The translations under genes were made by a program, and so were the position numbers. 64,000 bases of DNA from Datnioides undecimradiatus (taxonomy: Eukaryota > Chordata > Actinopteri > Lobotiformes > Datnioididae). Positions 55,658 to 64,000 of this stretch are shown here, piece by piece; position 1 is the stretch's first letter; each line of letters begins with the position of its first letter. The stretch is taken from contig WARS01000011.1 of assembly GCA_008933995.1 (NCBI GenBank), positions 16,556,016 through 16,620,015 on the forward strand, written 5' to 3'. The notes under the pieces are model-generated. The model was not told the origin of the DNA. It ran no database searches and was given only the letters and a program-made list of their open reading frames with translations.

Positions 55658-58600
55658 ATGTCCCGTCACGAGCACACCGGAGACGCGGAGGCGCGAGAGC
55701 CGCTTCTCACCGATAACTACCTGGAGCCAAGCGAGCTGGACTCAGATGAAGGTAAAAAGTTGTGCCACTCCATCACAACTTTGTTAGCTTTGTTAACTAA
55801 CTAGATACATGTGAAAACGCAGGTTTTGCAAATGTAAAGACAGAAATAGCGACAAAGTAAACATCAGCCACCTTCATCTTTAATGGAAACTCAAAGCAAA
55901 CAAAAACCCAGATGGAAAATAACAAATGGTCGTTTACTGGAAATATTTTACAACACCCTGATTGCTTACGTCTGCACACTTAACTTGATGCATGCATACT
56001 TTACCAATCACATTCAGATTCATGCATGCAGTTAAATAGCATCCACCTGTCCTTTATGAAAGTGATTCTGATTTAAACCATATTGAAGACAGATTTTGCT
56101 GTTTCATTTCATTTGCAGGATTTGCTAGATTGTTTTTGAATGCATCTTACTTCGAAGAGTCACGGGCAGTAAGGGTTTCCAAAGAAACTGTGAGATCTAA
56201 TTGTTTAAAAAAAGCAGCATTCAGGAAAGGGGTGCAAACAATGTTGTTGGCTTTGGGTGATTTAAAATAATAAAAATGTAATATTAATGATTTTGATTAA
56301 TATTCTGAAAACAACAGCTTAACCTGTACTGATCATTTTTTCTACATGGCTATGTGCTAGTTTTCATCAGTTTTTTTTAAAATTAATCACTCATTATATT
56401 TATATTAAATTTGTGGCTTGTTGTGTAAATCTTTTTATCTTACATACACCTTGAACCTCTGATCCATTTCGTCCTGTTTACGTGCATCTTCTTTGTTGCT
56501 TTAAGGTGAAATCATTTTTGACAGAAGGGCCTCAAACATCTCTGTGGGTGTGCAGAGACGATTAACGTATGAGGAGGCAGTAGAGGAAGCGGGTAGGTTT
56601 GATGGCACTGATGCTTTTTGGGGATTAACAAAAATCTCACTTTAAGATGGAGGATTGTACATTTCTGCACAGAACATTTAATCTGTGAACTTGTAAAACC
56701 CCAAACTGTTCGTTCAGCTAATAAACGCATTGTTCGGGGCAGGGGCAGGGGCGGGGCAGCTAGATATCAGTGACAGTTGAATACAACAAAATAGGTCAAC
56801 ACAGACATGAGATGTCTGTTTCACAGAGATCTGCTCTCCCTGGTTTATCTGCTCTCTGTCCTGCTTCTCCCCCCAGGTTTTGGTTTGTTCCACTGGCTGC
56901 TGTTGGTCGTGTGTGGCTGGGCCAACGCCAGCGATGCCGTGGAGATCCTCTGCGTGTCTTTTCTGCTGCCAACAGCGCGCTGCGACCTGCTGCTGAGTTC
57001 CTCAGACATGGGCCTGCTCACTGCCAGCATTTTCCTTGGTGAGTGCACAGTCACTGAGCAGATCAGCTATCACGCTCTGAATGAATCGGCAGCTATTTTT
57101 ATGACTCACTTTCAGTCATTTTTCAAGCATGAATGCTTAATAATCTCTGGTTTTAGCTTCTCAAATGAGAGGCTTGGCTCCATTTTTGTGCCATGTGACT
57201 GTGCGTCGAATGCCTTCTGATTTTGAGCTGTTCATCGGGCAAAACAGGCGAATTAAAGCATGGACTTTAAATCTTCTCCCATGTGCTTTTAACGTGACTG
57301 ACTGAGCAGCTGACCAAGTAGGTTTCCTGTGCAGGAACTGTTCTGCTGTGAATGCAATAAGACAGTTTACCACACAGAGCAACAACATGTAACCGGGAGG
57401 CAGCGGCATCGCTTTCATGCTGTCATAAATTGTATTTGTACAGCTAAATGCTAGCTGATAGTCACAATGATTACCATGCACACTTTCTTGCACTTGCCTT
57501 ATCAAAGTCATACTCATGTTTTCTAGGAATGATGGTGGGCGGCTACACGTGGGGATACTTGGCTGACCAGAGGGGCCGTTGCAAGGTCTTGGTGGTGTCC
57601 CTGACGGTCAACGGGCTGTTTGGCAGTCTGGCCAGCCTCGCCCCGTGGTTCTGGCTCTTCCTGCTGATGAGGTTCATCAGTGGCATCGGGTTGGCACACG
57701 ATTTGCATATTTTCACATTGTTTTGATACACATGTAGTCATTTAGCCGACGGCCACACGCTGAATTAAGTTTGTTTCAGTGCTTGGAGAGGCACCGAAGC
57801 ACCTACGTTGTTTCCTAAGTTGCAGAATTTGTCGACGTCAAACGAATGAGCGGTTGTGAACAGTTTGACAGTGACGTCTCCTTATGAATAAACAAATGCA
57901 GGCTGTTTTCAGGAAGGCTGTTTTCCGCCTCCTGTGCAGGGTCGGCGGGTCGATCCCTGTTATCTTCTCCTACTTCTCCGAGTTCATGCCCCGCCTGAGG
58001 AGAGGTGCAATGATCAGCGCTCTGGCGACCTTCTGGATGGCAGGAAACATCCTGGCTGCAGGTTGGAAGATACATGACGGTCACAAGTCAAACAGTGTCA
58101 GCTTTGCATGGTAGAAAAAACACGATCGCACATTAACACAGTGGATTTTTCCAATGTGAATGGCCCTTTTTCACAGAAATCTGACTCTGTGTGCGTGTGT
58201 TTGTGCCCACAGGTCTGGCCTGGCTGGTGATTCCGAGAACCTGGGCACGTCTTTCTCTGGGATCACTGGACTTTCAGAGCTGGAGACTGTTTGTGGTGCT
58301 CTGCTCTGTCCCCAGCCTCACCTCCGCCCTCCTCTTCAGGCTGCTCATGCCTGAGAGCCCAAAGTTCCTCATGGAGGTATTTAAAAACCAGACTAGTGCA
58401 TGTGTTTTGCACAAGGCTGATGATATTATTATTGTTGTTATTATTATTATTATGATTTAAGGCTTGTGTCCTGTCTTTGTCAGGCTGGTCGGGAGAAAGA
58501 GGCGATCCACGTCTTCCAAGTGATGTTTAAGCTCAACACGTGGGGAAAAGGAAAAGCTTTCCCGGTACGGTCTAAATAACGTTCCTATATGCTTCTAGGT

Positions 58601-59415
58601 CATTAGCAACCGTTTGGTAGTCTTTACCTTAATTAGACAGTGGTAGAACATAGATGCAAAGTGGTAAAAATACACTAATGTAGTGTATGAGAGAAATGTA
58701 AATAACAAATAATGGAATCGACAAGTAAAATAAACATTCAACAAATTATATTTATACCAAATGCCAGGAAGTGACAAAAGGTGCAAAAGGCGACACTAAA
58801 AGGGAAGTGATTCTGCGTTTGCACTGAATGAATAAATTATTTGCATATGGTATATCTAACTTCTCCAAACTCTCTCCTCCTCCGCGCTGCCGTATAATAA
58901 ATCACTTCTAATCTAACGACTCGTGCCGAAATGTCTTTGCAGGATTTTGGTTTGTGCACAAGCTCCAAAAAGAGAGTGGAGCCCGAGGAGACGAGAACCC
59001 GGCGTTCGGGTGGAGGGAGGCTGGCGCGTGTTTTCCAAAAGGTGAATGTCACGAACAAGACGGGATGCGCGTGTGTAAAAGCACTTCTGTCCACAGCCGT
59101 CTCTCCATCTCTGCGGACTCGAAGCATCCAGCAGTATTAGATTAACCTGCTTCCAGCTTCACTGGCTGCTTATCTCTGTTAACAGTTTGAGGAATGTGCA
59201 GCATATAAGCACAAAACTGAAACAATGGAAGTGTTGAAACTAGACTTTGACGTTAGAACCATTAAAGTAACTTAAGGCCTTTGTAGTTTAGTTGTCGTTT
59301 AGCTCATTCCCATATGTTTTCAGTAAAATCAGCACAAACCAGATACTGTGGGCCCTGAGGACGGATTACAGTACCTGTTTAATGATCTCAGCTTGTCATT
59401 GAGATAGATAGATAG

Positions 59416-59451
<36 letters not shown>

Positions 59452-61450
59452 TAATTATTCCCTTGTAATGTTAATATTGTCTTGATGTCACATTGACTTG
59501 CAGGGCTTGGTACCCATTAAGCAGATGTTCAAGGGTCAACTCAAATCCAGGAGCTTGGTTCTGCTCGTCATCTTCTACTGCATCTCCTTTGGGTGAGACG
59601 TCCCGTCCGAACGGCTCTGTGTAGACTTTACACTTGAGTTGCGGGGACAGTGATGAAGTTCAGTGCATCTGTTTGTCAAGTGTGCCTCAACAGTGCTGAT
59701 GTAGTAAATCCACAGCAGGCGGTGACGGATAACTGCTGCGGATATTTTATCTTCGACCAGCACAAATCATGTTGCCTAACTGAAAAACCGTCTCTTTACA
59801 CGTGCGTTGTGTCCGTTTTATGTGTGTGTTTTTGTAGTTACTACGGGCTGTGGATGTGGTTCCCGGAGCTGTTTGAGAGAATCGAGGACGGCGGCTCGCC
59901 GTGTGCCAACGTATCCCGACCGTCTCCGCTCCGCAACCAAAGCTGCTACCCTGTGAAGACGGCAGGTGTGTGTTTGAGACCACAAAGGATTTTTGCTGAT
60001 GTTTACTGACGTCAGCTTTCCTCTTTCTCCAGTCAGCAAACGCAGAACTGGACCTGAAAACGAAGAACGAAGAATCATCGCCATTCAGCTGGGTTTAGGC
60101 GAGACAGTGAAAACCCTACTCTCAGGTTGTTTTTAGACTTGTAGGTCACTTTGCTTTGTTAAAGACAAACTGCCGTGGCACCTCGGATTTAAAATCACCA
60201 CAACATGAAAGTTAAGATCCAAAGACGTGTCGCTCAGGTGAACTGGAGGCTCTAAATTTCCTTTGAAGTAGGCGCGAATGTGTTTGTAAGCTTTATTTAA
60301 CAAGCCTGGAGTTTTCTAATGATTTTCAGTACATTTCCTGGAAAAAAGAATAAAATTAGATTTTTAATTACAGAGAAAACGTCATACGTCGTTCGTCCTC
60401 TCAGGGGTAACACACGGCAAGGAAGTGCACATAGAAAGTCCATGTAGATGCATGAAAACACGCCTGTACGCCAAAAAGGTTTAGGTGCAGTTCAGTGGCT
60501 TCCTTGCTTTGTATTTGTTTTACATGCAGTTGATCGAAAACACAGTTTCAGTGGCAGCAGCCTGGTCTCGTCTCAGGGGACACGTGGTGACCCAGAGCAG
60601 AGTGAACTGTGTATAGAAAACTGGATGTTTCCCATCACCTAACCTTCCCGTATCCACCCTCCGCGCTCTCGCAGTGTACATGGAGGGCTTCATCATCGCC
60701 GCGTCGAACCTACCGGGAAACGTCTTCACCATCCTCATGATGGACAGCACGGGGGGCAAAGCTCTGCTGTGTGAGTCTGACGTCAAAGCGTGTTCTTACT
60801 TTAATTTAGGAGAATAGCTGTGATTCGTTGTTGTTGTTCACTCTGAGCTTGTAATTAAAGGATTATTAAATTATCTTTGAATGGTAGCAAATGTTAATAA
60901 CATCTCAGGAATCATTAGAATTAAATTAAAAATAAAAGTAAGTATGGCTGCTGGTTTTAAACCTTAAGAACAACAACCGATGTCTCACTTGTTTGCATCT
61001 CCAGCGTGCAGCCTGCTGGTGTCCAGTCTGAGCGTCTTCCTGATCTACGTGGTCCAAACCAAAGCCCAGAGTCTGGTTCTGTCGTGCGTCTTCAGCGGCG
61101 TGTCTGTGATCACCTGGAACGCCCTGGACGTGGTGGGAACGGAGCTCTACCCGACTCAGCTACGGTACCTTTTCTCGAAGTTCAGCAGAGTCCATAAAAC
61201 TGGGTTAAACGTGGAGATGTGGATTTTCTCTGTCAAAGCGATCTAATATCTCTCTCCCTGCTTCAGGTCGTCTGCTCTCGGCTTCTTCACAGGAGTGGGC
61301 CAGGTGGCAGCGATCACGGGTAACGTGGTCTTCGGAAAGTTGGTGGACTCGAACTGCGCCGCGCCGGTCCTGCTGGTCTCGGCTCTGCTGCTGACCGGAG
61401 GCCTGGTGGCTCTTCTGCTCCCGCAGACCAGGCAGGCTGAGCTCACCTGA
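55658..61450 (+). CDS. SV2-family major facilitator transporter without the large luminal domain
   Basis: 13 coding exons: 55658-55751, 56506-56592, 56877-57038, 57527-57689, 57940-58061, 58213-58376, 58484-58564, 58943-59041, 59504-59592, 59838-59965, 60675-60770, 61005-61164 and 61267-61450. They total 1629 bp, 542 aa. It is a 12-helix major facilitator of the SV2/SVOP group. The N-terminus is acidic, helix 1 has ASDAVEILCVSF, MFS motif A reads GYLADQRGR (124-132), and PESPKFLME (256-264) follows helix 6. Helix 7 has SFGYYGLWMWFPE, and helix 10 has WNALDVVGTELYPTQLR, close to the SV2 WNALDV..VELYPT.QR. The helix 7-8 loop is only about 35 residues, with N378 and N387 glycosylation sites and Cys376/Cys390. 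SV2A-C have a long pentapeptide-repeat luminal domain there, so this is not SV2A, B or C. Substrate and organelle are unknown. One donor (GTTGGC after exon 4) is weak. I give no symbol. Confidence 0.88.
58425..58455. repeat. (ATT)n microsatellite
   Basis: About ten ATT units with one GTT interruption in intron 6 of the SV2-like gene. Confidence 0.85.
59404..59446. repeat. compound (GATA)n(TA)n(CA)n microsatellite
   Basis: GATA units pass into TA and then CA units in intron 8 of the SV2-like gene. All three tracts are short and perfect, so length variation is likely. Confidence 0.9.
60033..60125 (+). other. possible cassette exon of the SV2-like gene
   Basis: Inside intron 10 there is a strong polypyrimidine-CAG acceptor at 60021-60032. 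It is followed by 93 bp (31 codons) with no stop in the reading frame and a GT (GTTGTT) donor. Entry and exit phases match the flanking exons, so inclusion would add 31 residues to the luminal helix 7-8 loop. The donor is weak and the residues match no SV2 sequence I know, so chance is a real alternative. Confidence 0.3.
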
Positions 61451-63025
61451 TCCCTAAATCACATTTCTGTAAATTAGTAAGTTATTAGTGAACATCCTCT
61501 TAGTGTATGGAAGCAGCACGGAGGATCGCTGCCTTGTATCTCTTGTTTCTGCTCCCAGAGGATCTTCGAATCCTGTGCCTTCAGTTGTGTCTCTGTGCCT
61601 TTTTAATGGTGCCTCGTTTAAAACACCAACACTAAGGAAACAAATACCAAGAGACAGAGGGCTCGCTCCACTTTTCAACAACTATTATTCAGAAAAGTGA
61701 GTAAGAAAAAAGGACCGTGAACGATTGCATATTGTGAGGATTAAATTCCCCTGCAGACGCGAAACTTCAAGGACAGCTCCATAAAAAGTTTGTCAGCCTC
61801 TGCAAAAATCCTATCTCCCAAGTCAAAAAGTAGTTTGGCGCCTGGAGTGATTGGATCAGAGGCTGATGACGGCCTCCGTTATAGAAGTGTCCTTGTTTCT
61901 GTCACCTTGAACTCAAAGGTTTCGTGCCTTTTTAATGTATGATTTTCTGTTCAAACAGCTCTGAACTCTTTTTAGTCTGCAGAAAACACGCCACATTCCA
62001 CGTACTTCCCACAGAATCTGCTTTAGCTTTGTAATTTACCGTGTGAAAGGCTTTTCTGATCTGTTTTTCAGACTCACTGACCTGCACGGCGCCTGTCATG
62101 TGTTAGCTTATGTCGGCTCTCAAGTGTCCTTTTTTTAAATGCCAAAGTTTCGTTCAGGCCGCAGGCAAATCAGATCTGTTTCTCAAATCCCAGACTGAAT
62201 ATGTTCCTGATATGTGTCAGTACGCAAACAGTCTTTTTCGGTGCTTTTATAACAGTAAGTTATGTAAAGAATAATTGACTGAAATATATTCTTTAATGAA
62301 GTTCTGTGAGAAGTACCTTTGCATTGTCATACCGGGGCAAAATCGGTGCACAGTCCACATAGAAAAGGCCAAAATTCACTGTATCGGCTGCCATGTTGGT
62401 AATATGTGAACTAAAAGACGTGACAGACAAGATTAACCTATCTGCATAGGTTGCCATGGTAACAATGTAGGCGTCATTAACTACGGACTCTTCCGGCGTG
62501 GGAAAACACTTTTCCAGCTTTGCTTCTACAAGCAAACCCTCAAAACTTTGATGTTGTCATGGTGAAAGTGACTCGAAAGACACTTTGAAGCGGGGTTCAA
62601 GTGTCGAGATTGAGACGTTGGAAAATGTGATTGGAATTGCATTTTGACTTCCTAAAATCCTCCATTTGCCAAAAAACTGTTTTGGACTGTCAGCTGTCTG
62701 AGCGAGGCCCAAATCATGCATGCATCTATGTATCTGTGCATCATCCTCACTGCCAAAGAGTGTCATTCTGCACTTAATCTGTAATTTGCATGCACCGGGA
62801 CCGGGACCAGGACCATTGGGTTCATTCCTGCTGAAGACCAAAGATCATCACTGTCACTGTAAAAGAACCAGAACAGGTTCAGGGGTTTTCACCCTGAGGG
62901 GCCCACGATGCTGCTGGGCTCGTATTCCTATGACTGATTGTGTGAAGCTGTTTGTTATCAGACAGGTTCATACTTAATGAATCCAGTTTTTAAAAAAAAT
63001 AAAAACTACTTTGTGATCTCAGCTG
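61451..63025 (+). other. probable 3' UTR of the SV2-like gene
   Basis: From the stop codon at 61448-61450 to just past the AATAAA at 62998, about 1.57 kb. Open frames in it, on both strands, show no family. Confidence 0.5.
62998..63003 (+). terminator. candidate polyadenylation signal of the SV2-like gene
   Basis: AATAAA is followed about 20 nt later by a (TG)n tract at 63024-63040, an ideal GU-rich downstream element. Confidence 0.6.
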
Positions 63026-63040
63026 TGTGTGTGTGTGTGT
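63024..63040. repeat. (TG)n microsatellite
   Basis: About eight TG units directly downstream of a poly(A) signal, where it may serve as the GU-rich element. Confidence 0.85.
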
Positions 63041-64000
63041 TGGTGTAATATCCCCTTCACAATGATACTGAACTCCAGTGATGAAGGAAGTGAAAGATAT
63101 AGAAATACTTCACTAAATCCCTGCATTTTAAAAACACACTTTACTAGCACATAGGCTAAGTGTCAAGAGTAAAAGTCCTGTCATACAAAAATAAAATGAT
63201 ATTATTACAATGTGAATGTTAGAAAACAGTGGTTTGATGTTTATAATTCATCTATTTCACAGTCTTGTGTTTTGTTCATGCAAAATCTGAATCTATAGAA
63301 GTAAAAACTACGAAATATAGTTAAAATGTAATAAATATGAACCAAAGAAACTTGAGAAGGCTTAAATAGAAGTTGAAGCATTCAGGAAAACACCTGAGCA
63401 CTTCAAACAAGAGGCAGAAGCTCTGAACAGAAGAATAATACAGCAGGATGTTTACAGCTTCCCTGTTTCCCATCATTACTCAAAGTGCCGGTCTTTTGAT
63501 TCCTCTGTTCACCGTCCCTTCGGTTATTACCCGTCAGTTTGACATTAGCCAGTGCTGCGCAGCCAGGTTGTTCTTCAAGGTCCGGCCAGTCACACAAAGG
63601 AGACACGCGACAACGTATATGTAGTTTTTATTTGTATAATAAATAAACTTGTAATACTTCAGGGTCACATTTCACAACCACACACAGAGTATGATAAACC
63701 ATACTTTGGATATTTGAAAGCCGATGCAGTTAAAACAAATTGGCGGACGTGAATTATTGATTTCATCCAGACGTGTCTGTGGGAAGATGTCGTCCTTGTT
63801 GTTTGTTTGTTTTTTTGTTTATTTTTTACACTTAAAAGTAGAATTTCTCACTCTTTACATTCGTCATCATGACTCTGCTGCAGTGACTGGAAATTTCAGG
63901 TGTGAGCGGTTCGGAAGTAAACAAATAAACAAAGCAACAGGTACAAAAAGGCCAAGATAAAACCGGCGGCTGCTGCTGCTGCTGCTGCTTCTCAGCTGTC
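63041..64000. other. right-hand end of the window, no gene supported
   Basis: About 0.96 kb without a recognisable coding exon. AATAAA signals occur on the plus strand at 63638-63647 (overlapping pair) and on the minus strand at 63632-63627. This arrangement would suit a convergent gene ending from the right, but nothing identifies one. A (CTG)n tract at 63968-63989 reads as a short CAG run on the minus strand. Confidence 0.5.
63968..63989. repeat. (CTG)n trinucleotide tract
   Basis: Six to seven CTG units close to the right edge. On the minus strand one frame would encode a short glutamine run, but no coding context is visible in the remaining bases. Confidence 0.8.

Noticed and set aside
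62293-62841. Minus-strand open frames of 80 and 94 codons beyond the SV2-like gene
   Set aside because: There is no recognisable family, no consistent splice structure, and they lie in the probable 3' UTR of the SV2-like gene. The GPGPG run comes from a short GGACCGGGACC repeat.

Overview
The window is nuclear DNA of a ray-finned (teleost) fish, very probably a percomorph. Genes are split into short GT-AG exons, the encoded proteins are vertebrate families with full-length human counterparts, and several introns and UTRs carry dispersed repeats I recognise from many teleost genomes. There is no operon structure, CRISPR array, phage or bacterial element, and I saw no retrovirus-like element.

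Six protein-coding genes can be read exon by exon, alternating in strand. From left to right they are: crabp1 (minus; exons 1 and 2 only, the rest lies left of the window or was not found), wdr61/skic8 (plus; complete, 305 aa), an slc25a44 gene (minus; complete, 317 aa), ireb2 encoding IRP2 (plus; complete, 973 aa), snx1 (minus; complete, 805 aa with an unusually long N-terminal exon) and an SV2-family transporter (plus; 542 aa). Coding lengths and splice phases were tallied exon by exon and close in frame for the five complete genes.

The layout is head-to-head and tail-to-tail pairs. crabp1 and wdr61 diverge across about 3.7 kb. wdr61 and slc25a44 converge at about 23.05-23.55 kb. slc25a44 and ireb2 diverge across about 2.1 kb. 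ireb2 and snx1 converge at about 42.7-43.7 kb. snx1 and the SV2-like gene diverge across only 418 bp between start codons, so they probably share a bidirectional promoter.

The proteins do not form one pathway: retinoic acid binding (CRABP1), Ski/PAF1 RNA complexes (WDR61), mitochondrial branched-chain amino acid import (SLC25A44), iron-regulated mRNA binding (IRP2), endosome-to-plasma-membrane and Golgi retrieval (SNX1) and an orphan membrane transporter. The neighbourhood of crabp1, wdr61 and ireb2 matches human 15q25, with slc25a44 placed between them.

The most interesting feature is snx1 exon 2. It is a single 973-bp acidic exon that brings the number of D-L/I-F motifs to seven where human SNX1 has two. 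These motifs are the type that binds the SNX27 FERM domain. Other points are an SV2 relative without the large luminal domain, a divergent IRP2-specific exon, a foldback MITE-like repeat with relatives in the window, and an ETS-CRE composite element plus a minimal uORF at the wdr61 promoter.
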